This document shows positions 1-7,588 of a stretch of DNA of 64,000 nt, piece by piece; the first letter of the stretch is position 1, and each line of letters begins with the position of its first letter. Source of the DNA: Neoluteolibacter marinus (GTDB taxonomy: Bacteria > Verrucomicrobiota > Verrucomicrobiia > Verrucomicrobiales > Akkermansiaceae); NCBI RefSeq assembly GCF_014904755.1, contig NZ_JACZFQ010000011.1, forward strand, positions 1-64,000. The letters are read 5' to 3'. Made by a program: the position numbers and the translations under genes. Under the pieces are notes generated by a model that did no database searches, had not been told where the DNA came from, and saw only the letters and a list, made by a program, of their open reading frames with translations.

Positions 1-135
1 CCTTATGAACGCGTTCCGGGAGATTTGGGTTTAGTGAATTAGACGCGTGAAACGTAACCGTCACACTCCGCCCGCTTCACCGGGATGCAAGGAATCGATG
101 GGTGTCGGGGATCCGGCCGATGTCGATGGCCCGGC

Positions 136-603
136 CTATCGCTTCGTTATTCTACGCAGCCGGGACCTCACGACCGTGCCGTCCGCCAGGACGATCCGGT
201 GAGCGGTCGTTCCGTCCACCGAGAGTTCGATCAGGTGAAAAGCGGGGGCCTTCCGGAGCTCCGGCGGCCTCGTGCCGGAAGGTTCGTTGTTCAGGACTTC
301 GATGCGGACGACCTCCGCGACCTTGTTCCCGTATTCCCCGGCGACATCGGCCCTGGCCGCGGCGATCGCTTCTTCCGCGGACAGTGTTCCGGGCCGGCCG
401 CTTTCGTCGAGTTTGTTGAACTTGCCCAACTTCCCAAGGTCCACCGCGAACTCCCGCACGAAGGTGATGTCGGGATCCTTGCCGAGGCCGTTCAGGCTTT
501 CCAAGCCGGGGGTCGTGAATTCCGGACCGGTGTGGAGAATGACCTCGTCTCCGGCAAATGCGGCCAGGATTCCTGCCACCCACGCGCAAAGAAACCATTT
601 CAT
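136..603 (-). CDS. Secreted hypothetical protein
   Basis: A 155-residue protein of unknown function. The first ~17 residues (MKWFLCAWVAGILAAFAG) form a short hydrophobic export signal. The rest is soluble, with a segment rich in Ala/Glu around residues 75-95 and a basic C-terminus ending RRITKR. No catalytic motif is recognised. The ATG at 603 is the natural start because the signal peptide begins there. It is divergent from the DUF486 gene, with a spacer of about 115 bp that must hold both promoters. The coding call rests on the signal peptide and the intact frame; function is unknown. Confidence 0.7.
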   Translation of the reverse strand: MKWFLCAWVAGILAAFAGDEVILHTGPEFTTPGLESLNGLGKDPDITFVREFAVDLGKLGKFNKLDESGRPGTLSAEEAIAAARADVAGEYGNKVAEVVRIEVLNNEPSGTRPPELRKAPAFHLIELSVDGTTAHRIVLADGTVVRSRLRRITKR

Positions 604-719
604 TCTCCAGTCCTGTTGGAGCGGCCGGGGGACGGCAAGGTCTTTCGGGGGCCGTTCGCCGCGTGTTCGCGCGTTGCGATGGGGCTTGCCAGTGCCTGCG
701 GCCGGGCTAGCTGTGCGGC

Positions 720-1058
720 GTGATCGGATTCAAAACGGTGCTCCTGTTGGCGATGTCGAACGTCTTCATGACCTTCGCGTGGTATGCCCACCTCCGCGAA
801 TTGCGGGCCAAGCCGTGGCTCGTGGCGGTCGTGGTGTCGTGGGGCATCGCCTTCTTTGAATATCTCATCCAGGTTCCGGCCAACCGGACCGGCTACCAGG
901 TGTTCAATCTGGCGCAGCTCAAGATCCTGCAGGAGGTGATCACGCTTTCCGTCTTCGTGCCCTTCGCCATCTTCTTCATGAAGGAGAAACTCACCTGGAA
1001 CTACGCGGGCGCTGCGCTCTGCCTCGCTGGGGCGGTCTTCTTCATCTTCCGCAAGTAG
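720..1058 (+). CDS. DMT-family (DUF486) small membrane protein
   Basis: A 112-residue integral membrane protein with four hydrophobic segments (about residues 5-20, 32-50, 70-88 and 92-110). It matches the DUF486 family of small drug/metabolite-transporter-like proteins, including the typical FAWYAHL, IQVPANR and LAGAVFFIFR segments. The substrate is unknown. The start is GTG at 720; an internal ATG 11 codons later would remove part of the first helix. It converges on the protease gene with a 9-bp gap. The family call is from recognised sequence; transport activity is inferred. Confidence 0.85.
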   Translation: MIGFKTVLLLAMSNVFMTFAWYAHLRELRAKPWLVAVVVSWGIAFFEYLIQVPANRTGYQVFNLAQLKILQEVITLSVFVPFAIFFMKEKLTWNYAGAALCLAGAVFFIFRK

Positions 1059-1067
1059 CCGGCGATT

Positions 1068-1841
1068 TCAGGGCTGCCAGCCGATCCACAGCGCGTCGTT
1101 CATGAATGCTTTGGCGAAGGCATAGGGCATCGCCCGGTCGACGCCGCTGGCGGAGTCGCGGATGAGGAAGACGCCGCCGCCCGCCTGCGACGGGTCGTCG
1201 CGGAAGCCGGTGAGCAACACGCTGTGGCCGTCGAAGACCTCGTCCGGGCCGCACATCCTCAGGATCCCGAGTTCCCACTTCGCGTGCTTGGGCCAGCGGA
1301 AGCCGCCGCAAACCGGCCAGCCGGCGGCGAGGGTCCGCTTGATCGACCGGAACTCGTCGCCGCTGAGCCCGGTGCGGGGATCCCACTTCTTCAACCAATG
1401 CCGGGTCAGCCCGAGCGAGAGATTCCTGGCGGCCGAGGCGGCGGCTTTTTCGTCCGGTCGGCGGTCGGCGTCAAAGGTCGCGCGATAGGGCATTTCATCT
1501 TCGGCGCATACCCCGTGACGGGCGTAGCCGCGCCACATGTCGGAAAAGAACCCGCCGTCCCGCGGGGGCTGGCGTTCTTGGTTGGCCGCCCAGTTCACGA
1601 AATCGACACTCAGGTGGCCCGCATCCTTGCGGGCCTGAGCGAGGGCGAATTCCAGTCCGCCGGTGAAGGTGAACACCGAACACGTGGGGCGCTTGCCTTG
1701 CGCGCGCGGGGCCAGTCCTGCCTCCGTCAGCCGCGGACGCAGGTCGGCCTCTGCGGGCAGGGGCGCCTCCTCCGCGGCGTGTGCGATCGACAGGAGGGTG
1801 CCGATGACGAGAAGGGGGAAGAAGCTGGACGCAGTGGACAT
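1068..1841 (-). CDS. Secreted papain-like (C1 family) cysteine peptidase
   Basis: A 257-residue exported protein. Residues 1-22 form a signal peptide (MSTASSFFPLLVIGTLLSIA), which fixes the start at 1841 although the frame is open further upstream. A papain-like layout is visible: QGKRPTCSVF carries the probable nucleophile Cys54, FDGHSVLLTGF the catalytic His206, and LIRDSASG the third position. That third residue is Asp229 where papain has Asn, and the usual Trp after the catalytic Cys is Ser. There is no obvious inhibitory propeptide. It is probably a small secreted or periplasmic protease, but the active-site changes leave activity open. Confidence 0.75.
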   Translation of the reverse strand: MSTASSFFPLLVIGTLLSIAHAAEEAPLPAEADLRPRLTEAGLAPRAQGKRPTCSVFTFTGGLEFALAQARKDAGHLSVDFVNWAANQERQPPRDGGFFSDMWRGYARHGVCAEDEMPYRATFDADRRPDEKAAASAARNLSLGLTRHWLKKWDPRTGLSGDEFRSIKRTLAAGWPVCGGFRWPKHAKWELGILRMCGPDEVFDGHSVLLTGFRDDPSQAGGGVFLIRDSASGVDRAMPYAFAKAFMNDALWIGWQP

Positions 1842-2001
1842 GGCAGTCCGGATACGCGCGTCCTGCAGGGAGGGTTTCACCGGGATCCCCGGCGCCTGAT
1901 GGGTTGTTAGATGAGGGGGGGCGCCGACGCTCCGGAGTGTATCGGGAAATGGCTCGCGGCGGCACTTTCTCCACCGTAGTTTTTCCAAGATCCTTGCCTC
2001 G

Positions 2002-2628
2002 ATGAGAACCCTGCTCCTCCTCTTCGCCTTGTTCATGTCCGTGCTGCCCTCGCCGGCTGCCGACGGGAAGTTCATCAATGTCGCGCTCCTCACCTTGCCG
2101 CCGAAATACCTGGCCGACATTCCGTTGGAGAACCGGACGAAGTTGTTGCTGCAGTTGTCATCCTCGCCGGGCGAGGACCGCCGCCTCGACTATGCCGGCG
2201 GCTGGCTGCACTACTATTCGGACGGGCCGCCGGCAGACAGTCCGGGGGCGACTTCCATGTTCTGGATCAAGCTCCTCTCCCGTGGTGAATCCCGAACGCC
2301 GCTGGTCTTCGTCCACATGGCGAAGCCCTTCGCGGCGGGCGGGGAACCCGCGGTGGACCAGACCTTCGTGCTGGCTCCCGCCGGCAGGGGCGAGTGGGAG
2401 GACGTCACCGCCAGCGTGATGCCGGCGGGGATCGACCTGACGATGCATTTCCGGCCGCATGCTTCCGACGAGGTGATCGAGGCGGCTGCCTACGAGCGCT
2501 TCGAGCGCCGGGACGGGCGGGGATTCGCCTACCGCTTCGGCAAGCGCGAACTCGACCTGGTCTGGGAAAACGGCGGATTCCGGGCCGGGGCTCCACTCGG
2601 CAAGGAACTCTCTCGCGATCCCGGATGA
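2002..2628 (+). CDS. Secreted hypothetical protein
   Basis: A 208-residue protein with a clear signal peptide (MRTLLLLFALFMSVLPSPA, residues 1-19) and no recognised domain. The mature part is mixed in character with aromatic patches (GGWLHYYSDG, TSMFWIKLLS) and looks beta-rich. It overlaps the next gene by an ATGA junction, so the two are probably co-translated, though a secreted protein and a cytoplasmic acetyltransferase have no obvious shared job. Function unknown. Confidence 0.75.
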   Translation: MRTLLLLFALFMSVLPSPAADGKFINVALLTLPPKYLADIPLENRTKLLLQLSSSPGEDRRLDYAGGWLHYYSDGPPADSPGATSMFWIKLLSRGESRTPLVFVHMAKPFAAGGEPAVDQTFVLAPAGRGEWEDVTASVMPAGIDLTMHFRPHASDEVIEAAAYERFERRDGRGFAYRFGKRELDLVWENGGFRAGAPLGKELSRDPG

Positions 2629-3113
2629 GTGCCGGGCTGCCCACGGTGATCCGCCGTTATCGGCCAGGGGAGGAGGACCGGATCTGGGACGTCTATGCGA
2701 CGACCACCCGCGAGTCGAACGGCCGCGACTATCACCCCGATCTGATCGAACGCTGGGCGCCGCGGAACAAGGACAGGAATGTCTGGCAGTCGCGGATCCG
2801 TGAGAAAAACCCCTTCGTCGCGGTGGTCGGGGAAGCGATCGTCGGAATGGCGGAAATCGACCGGAGCGGAGCCATCGATTACTTCTACGTGCTTCCCCGG
2901 CTGCAAGGTTGCGGTGTGGGCTCCGCCCTGATGGCGGCAGTGCAAGAGGAAGCCCGCCGCACCGGTGTCAGCACCCTGGTGGCGGATGTCAGTGTCACGG
3001 CGAAGGGCTTCTTCGAAGCGATGGGCTTCACGGTGACCGAAACGCGGGAGAACGTGATCCTCGGTCACCCTGCTCCGAATTTCGCGATGACCAAAGCGCT
3101 CGACGCCTTGTGA
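2625..3113 (+). CDS. GNAT-family N-acetyltransferase
   Basis: A 162-residue cytoplasmic acetyltransferase. The ATG at 2625 sits inside the ATGA overlap with the preceding stop and is chosen over open frame further upstream. The acetyl-CoA binding motif A is seen as LPRLQGCGVGSALM (residues ~90-103), preceded by the beta-4 strand AIDYFYV and followed by the beta-5/C-terminal arm FFEAMGFTVTETRENV. The N-terminus (IRRYRPGEEDRIWDVY) is typical of GNATs. The length is that of a single GNAT domain. The acceptor substrate cannot be told. Confidence 0.88.
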   Translation: MSAGLPTVIRRYRPGEEDRIWDVYATTTRESNGRDYHPDLIERWAPRNKDRNVWQSRIREKNPFVAVVGEAIVGMAEIDRSGAIDYFYVLPRLQGCGVGSALMAAVQEEARRTGVSTLVADVSVTAKGFFEAMGFTVTETRENVILGHPAPNFAMTKALDAL

Positions 3114-3188
3114 ATCAACCCTGCGCTTCCCCGGTCCGGCATCTGTTTGATTGGCGGGACTCGAAATGAGTGTAAGATAACTTTCCGA

Positions 3189-3704
3189 ATGACGGGCGAA
3201 CAAGTGGGCTTCATCGGTAGTGTCGGCCTGATCCTGCTCATGATCGGCGGGGTGGCGGCGATCGGCATTGCAACGGGATACCCGGCGTCTTTGTGGATCA
3301 GCGCCCGGCTGGCGGACTTGCTGTCATTCCTGCCGCGCGAGCGGTTCGATGCCCCGCAGCCGCCGCTCGGGATCGGGGCGGCGAGGGCGGCCCAAGGCGA
3401 TTTCGAAGGCGCGGTGGATGCCTACGAGGAGATGCGGGAGCGTCACCCGGAAGTGCGGGAGATTCATGTCCGGCTCCTCGAGATCGTTCTCGGGCCGCTT
3501 GATGATCCGATCCGGGGAGAGGCGATCCTTCAGCGGGGCTTGGCCGCACTCCAAAGTGAGGACGACCGGGCGGTCCTGCGGAAGGTCAGCGAGGCGATCC
3601 GCAGCGGGGATCGCCGGCCGTTCGCCTACTTGACGGCCGGCCCGCAAACCCGGCCGGCCGGCGTCAATCCACCACCCTTGTCGCAGGTGGTGGAACCGCG
3701 CTGA
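3189..3704 (+). CDS. Single-pass membrane protein with TPR-like tail
   Basis: A 171-residue protein with one N-terminal membrane helix (residues ~7-32, GFIGSVGLILLMIGGVAAIG) and a soluble C-terminal part holding a TPR-like helical pair (GAARAAQGDFEGAVDAYEEM, then a helix with HPEVREIHVRLLE). The ATG at 3189 directly precedes the membrane segment, so it is preferred over 3147. It probably has a scaffolding or assembly role at the membrane, which is an inference from the architecture alone. The last codons contain a strong hairpin (3669-3693). It converges on the esterase gene with a 19-bp gap. Confidence 0.7.
   Translation: MTGEQVGFIGSVGLILLMIGGVAAIGIATGYPASLWISARLADLLSFLPRERFDAPQPPLGIGAARAAQGDFEGAVDAYEEMRERHPEVREIHVRLLEIVLGPLDDPIRGEAILQRGLAALQSEDDRAVLRKVSEAIRSGDRRPFAYLTAGPQTRPAGVNPPPLSQVVEPR
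3669..3693. other. Hairpin at the end of the TPR-like gene
   Basis: A perfect 8-bp inverted repeat, CCACCACC (3669-3676) and GGTGGTGG (3686-3693), with a 9-nt loop. It lies within the last codons of the upstream gene and just before a convergent gene. There is no T-run, so it is not a classical intrinsic terminator, but it could protect or end transcripts. Confidence 0.35.
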
Positions 3705-3723
3705 ACGTCGTCACGGGTCCGGT

Positions 3724-6700
3724 TCAGGGAGCCAGTTCGACCTTGAGGCGGAGGAAGCGCTCCGGGTGGCCCACCATCGGGGTGGAAGCCTTGCGGATCT
3801 CGAAGCCGGCACCGGCCGAAAGGAGGGAGTCGGCGATGTCTTCGGCGAAGACGAGGTTGTTGCTGGCCTCGACCTGATAGTTGACATCGGTGGCCGCCAG
3901 ATTCTTGCGATAGGTGAGGGTCAGGAAGCGGTCCGGACCGACTTGCTCGAGCTCTCCGGCCACCGTGCCGGCGTCGTGGTCGCGGGCCGCGGTGCCGGTC
4001 GCGTATTCCATCAGGTTGCTGCGACCGTCGGAATCGGGGTCGGCGTCGTTGCCCCACAGGGTGCTTTCCAGGGCGGCGTTCTCCAGCTCCTCCGGCGTGA
4101 ACTCCCCCGCACGCCAGAGGTCGATCGCGGCGAGCTCCGCGGTCGCCGTGATCTCCATCGCGTTGAGGTAGGCGAATTGTCCCTGGATCGCGGTGATGTC
4201 GAGGAACAGCTGGCCGAAGCGGTCCGGGACCATCCCGGTCAGGACGGTGACCTCGTCGTCGTTGCCGTCGTAGGTGCCGTTGCTGCCGATGTCGGTTCCG
4301 CTGGTCTGCAGGTTCCGGGTGGTCGCGTTGAGGCCCGATAGGGCGTAGTCGGTGACGCGCGTTGCGGTGGTGTTGCGCGACCCGAAGAGCCGGATCTCGT
4401 AGGCCATCGAGGGATTGAGGCCTTCCAGCATCAGGCTGCCGGGGACATCGTCGCTGCCCAGGTTGTAGAGGTCGTCGCCCGTCGAGAAGAAGTAGTCTTC
4501 GGTCGCGGTCTCAACGGCGAGGTCGCCGAGCAGCGTGAAGTCCGGGCCGTTGGGGGAGAAAAGGCCGCCGTTCTGCTTGCCGTTGACCTGGAAGCCGCCG
4601 GTGATGGTCATGCGGATGCCGGACCCTGCGCCGGTGGTTTTGGCGAGGTCGGCGAGGTGCTCGCCGGAATTCACCGTGCCGCCGCCGTTGGTCGCGTGCC
4701 AGTTGTTCCAGGTGTGGCCCTGCGGATCGACCGCGTTGGTCGGATCGCCGTTGGTGCCGTCGTTCGGACCGAAGTCGAAAAGGATGCTCTCGCCCGTCGC
4801 CAGGGCATCGGGGTTGGCGACCACCGCCTTGTTCGGGGACAGCACGCTTTCAAGCTGCGGGCGGATGATCCTGGTCCACTCCGCGTAGCCCTTGCGGCTG
4901 AAGTGGGTGTCATCGACGTAGTAGGACAAGAAGTCGCCCGGTTGGTTGTCCTGGATGTCTTCGAAGAACGTGGGGAGGTCGACGAAATGCAGCGTGGCGT
5001 CGCCGGCGCAGGTGGCGGCAATCAGGGTGTTGGCCTCGCGGCGGCGGGTGTCCGCTCCCGGGTCGGCGCCGTAGCCGGGGGTGGGGGCGATGCCGAGGTA
5101 GAGGATGGGGACCGACGGCTGATGCGCCCGCACCAGGCCGACGAAGGTCTGGAAGTCGGCGTTGACCTGGGCGGCGGACTTGCCGGCGGCCTTGATGTCG
5201 TTGGTTCCTTCCCAGACGACGATCGCCGACGGGGCGTAGGGGTGGACGATGTAGTCGGCGACCGAGTTCAGCTCCGAAAGCTGCGACCCGCCGAAGCCAC
5301 GCTGGGTGATGCGGTAATCGGCGAAATCCCGGGCGAGGCCTTCCCAACGGCGGATGCTGGAGCTGCCGACGAACAGGACCGAGCCGGGGGCGACCGGGTC
5401 GAGCGCATCCTGCTCATACCAACGCGACACGGAGCCGGGCGGCGGGGCGAGGATGGGCGGGACCGAGGCTCCTTCGGTGATCTCCATTGCCCCGAGGTAG
5501 CCGAAACCGCCTCCGCTCACCGTCAGGTCAAGCTGCACCGAGGTGGAGGCGTCCGCCTGGATGTCGTTCAGGCTGACGATGGTGTTGTCGTTGCCGTTGT
5601 ATGCACCGTTTTCACTGATGCCGGGGCCGGAAGTCTGGAGTGCCACGGAGGTCGTGCCGCTGGCGGCGATGATCTTGTAGGTGCTCTCGCGGACGTCGGT
5701 GGTCGCGCGGGTGCCGAAGAAGCGGAAATCGTAGAGTTTCCCCGGGTTGAGGCCGCTGATGGTCATGCTCACGGTGGCGCCGGCGCCATTCACGAAGAAG
5801 TAGTCCTGGGTGGCGGTGTTGATTGCGAAGTCCCCGAGCAGGGCGGGATCCGGGGCCAGCAGGCCGCCGTTGAGAATGCCGTTGGCCTCCCAGCCGCCGC
5901 CCATCGTCAGGCGGATGCTGGACGGGGCGTTGTCACTGGTGACCAGGTCGGTGGCCGAGAGTCCGTTGGGAAGGGTGGCGGTGCCGACGAAGTTGTTCCA
6001 GTGGTTGCCGTTGCCGTCCGGATTGGAGGTCAAGTTGCCGTTCACACCGTCGGTGCGGCCGAAATCGATCAGCACCTTGCCGGTCGTCGTCACCGGCGCC
6101 TCGATCACCGGCGCCGCGGGGCCTTCGATGATCTCCATCACGCCGAGGTAGCCGAATCCGCCCGCGCTCACCGACACTTCCAGCTGGACGGTCGTGGTGG
6201 TGGTCGACTGCACGCCGGTCAGTTCGGCGAACGCGTCGTCGTTGCCGTTGTAGATGCCGTCGTTGCCGGTGCCGGGGCCCGAGGTCTGCAGCGCGACGGA
6301 GCTCACGCCGCTGCCGGCGGTGATCTTGAAGGTCGTTTCGCGGACATCGTTGGTCGCGCGGGTTCCGAAGAACCGGAAGTCATAGAGCTTCCCCGGATCG
6401 AGGCCGCTGATCGTCATGGTGGCCTTGGCCGCGGCGCCCTCGACAAAGAAGTAATCCTGGGTGGCGGTGTCGACCGCCGCATCACCGAGGAGGGCGGGAT
6501 CCGGGGCGAGGAGGCCGCCGGTGTTGATGCCGTTCGCCTTCCAACCCGCCTGAACCTTCACGCCGAGCGTGGTCGGGCTGTTGTCGGTGGTGACCAGGTT
6601 GGTTGCGGCAAGTCCGGCCGCGACATCGAAGTCACCGCTCAGGTTGTTCCAGTGGTTGCCGAAAGCATCGGGGCCGGTGGTCGGGTTGCCGTCGGTGCCG

Positions 6701-6816
6701 TTGTTGCGGCCGAAGTCGATGCGGATGGTGCCGGCGAGGAGCGGGGCGGAGACCTGGAGCGCCAAGACGGTGAACAGGGCGGCCCCGGACAAGGAGGATG
6801 ATTGGGTTCGGAACAT
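3724..6816 (-). CDS. Large secreted SGNH/GDSL esterase with three beta-domain repeats
   Basis: A 1030-residue exported protein. Residues 1-29 are a signal peptide (MFRTQSSSLSGAALFTVLAL), which sets the start at 6816. Domain order: repeat 1 (about 30-231) and repeat 2 (about 246-448), each opening with an IDFGR motif, then a GDSL esterase (about 475-660), repeat 3 (from about 678, LFDFGPNDG), and a C-terminal tail with DPDSDGRSNLMEYATGT. The SGNH blocks are visible: FVGSSSIRRW with nucleophile Ser486, WEGTND with Asn539, and DDTHF with Asp635/His638. The esterase matches the PAF-acetylhydrolase-like SGNH family often seen in Verrucomicrobiota. Inferred role: surface deacetylation of polysaccharides, with the repeats binding glycan. 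Confidence 0.85.
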   Translation of the reverse strand: MFRTQSSSLSGAALFTVLALQVSAPLLAGTIRIDFGRNNGTDGNPTTGPDAFGNHWNNLSGDFDVAAGLAATNLVTTDNSPTTLGVKVQAGWKANGINTGGLLAPDPALLGDAAVDTATQDYFFVEGAAAKATMTISGLDPGKLYDFRFFGTRATNDVRETTFKITAGSGVSSVALQTSGPGTGNDGIYNGNDDAFAELTGVQSTTTTTVQLEVSVSAGGFGYLGVMEIIEGPAAPVIEAPVTTTGKVLIDFGRTDGVNGNLTSNPDGNGNHWNNFVGTATLPNGLSATDLVTSDNAPSSIRLTMGGGWEANGILNGGLLAPDPALLGDFAINTATQDYFFVNGAGATVSMTISGLNPGKLYDFRFFGTRATTDVRESTYKIIAASGTTSVALQTSGPGISENGAYNGNDNTIVSLNDIQADASTSVQLDLTVSGGGFGYLGAMEITEGASVPPILAPPPGSVSRWYEQDALDPVAPGSVLFVGSSSIRRWEGLARDFADYRITQRGFGGSQLSELNSVADYIVHPYAPSAIVVWEGTNDIKAAGKSAAQVNADFQTFVGLVRAHQPSVPILYLGIAPTPGYGADPGADTRRREANTLIAATCAGDATLHFVDLPTFFEDIQDNQPGDFLSYYVDDTHFSRKGYAEWTRIIRPQLESVLSPNKAVVANPDALATGESILFDFGPNDGTNGDPTNAVDPQGHTWNNWHATNGGGTVNSGEHLADLAKTTGAGSGIRMTITGGFQVNGKQNGGLFSPNGPDFTLLGDLAVETATEDYFFSTGDDLYNLGSDDVPGSLMLEGLNPSMAYEIRLFGSRNTTATRVTDYALSGLNATTRNLQTSGTDIGSNGTYDGNDDEVTVLTGMVPDRFGQLFLDITAIQGQFAYLNAMEITATAELAAIDLWRAGEFTPEELENAALESTLWGNDADPDSDGRSNLMEYATGTAARDHDAGTVAGELEQVGPDRFLTLTYRKNLAATDVNYQVEASNNLVFAEDIADSLLSAGAGFEIRKASTPMVGHPERFLRLKVELAP

Positions 6817-7588
6817 GAAACGGGTTGGGTTCAGGGATGGTCGGCTGCCGTGGTGCGGCGAGCGGGTTGGGTTGTGCCCGATCAGCGGTGCGGGTGGTCT
6901 TCCGCTTGGGCGGCGGGGTCGGGGACGATCGCTGTTTGGCGCGATTGACCGCCCTGCATCGGGTTTTCGAGGGTCTTGGCCGGACGATGGTGGAACCTGG
7001 GAAAGCGTCAATCTAATTGTATACAACAAAGGGCGAGCGGGCGAAATTCTGCGGATTGGTGGTGTGCGATCGAACCCGGCTTCGTGGAGAGGATCGCTCT
7101 AGAATTGAGTTTTATAGGGATATTCCAGGTGGGATCTGGATTGGAGATGCCCGGTGTGATGAACCGGAATGCGTCAAAGTGTTTGCATACGAAATCGCAA
7201 GGGATTGCGTCGTCCCGTCCTGAGACGAACCATCGGAACGACCATTTACGGGCGATGTCCGATGGTCTCGGCCGTCCGGTGCCTGGCCCGATCCCGACCC
7301 TCCGGGTTGGGGGAGCCGGCATCACGACGATCCTCCGGCCTCAAGCCTTGAATTGCGCCGCTTCCAGGGGAATCCAGAGGTCCGTATAGCCTGTTCTCTT
7401 ACGGCGAGGAGAGAACATTGGGGGGTGGAGGAGATGGAAACAATTTGGATGCTTCAACGAACAATCGCCGATGTCTTGAAATCCAGGTATACAAAAAGAG
7501 AATGGAAACAGGTGTCCAATTTGCTCTCCGAAATTGCCGGCATTCTCCCCCCTCTGGCCGGGGCTGAGAAGTTGCGTCGGGTGGCGGA
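6817..7588. other. Long intergenic region, no convincing gene
   Basis: About 770 bp between the start of the esterase gene and the end of matB, more AT-rich than its surroundings from about 7380 to 7540. It holds a 10-bp palindrome TTGTATACAA (7017-7026), an 8-bp dyad TGTTCTCT/AGAGAACA (7392-7417) and a second GTATAC hexamer (7487-7492). An ATG at 7434 follows a GGAGGAG sequence and opens a 151-codon frame, but its last two thirds lie antisense to matB. The esterase promoter must be here. Nothing else is supported. Confidence 0.5.
7017..7026. promoter_or_regulatory. Perfect GTATAC-centred palindrome
   Basis: TTGTATACAA is a perfect 10-bp palindrome about 200 bp upstream of the esterase start. 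It shares its core with the operator candidate in the madL-matR spacer (10359-10372). It is typical of GntR/FCD operators, but its link to any regulator here is inference. Confidence 0.35.

Noticed and set aside
4657-6801. A 714-codon open frame antisense to the esterase gene
   Set aside because: It is a GC-rich shadow: composition dominated by Gly, Ala, Val, Arg and Asp with no domain, while the opposite strand carries a complete SGNH esterase with signal peptide.
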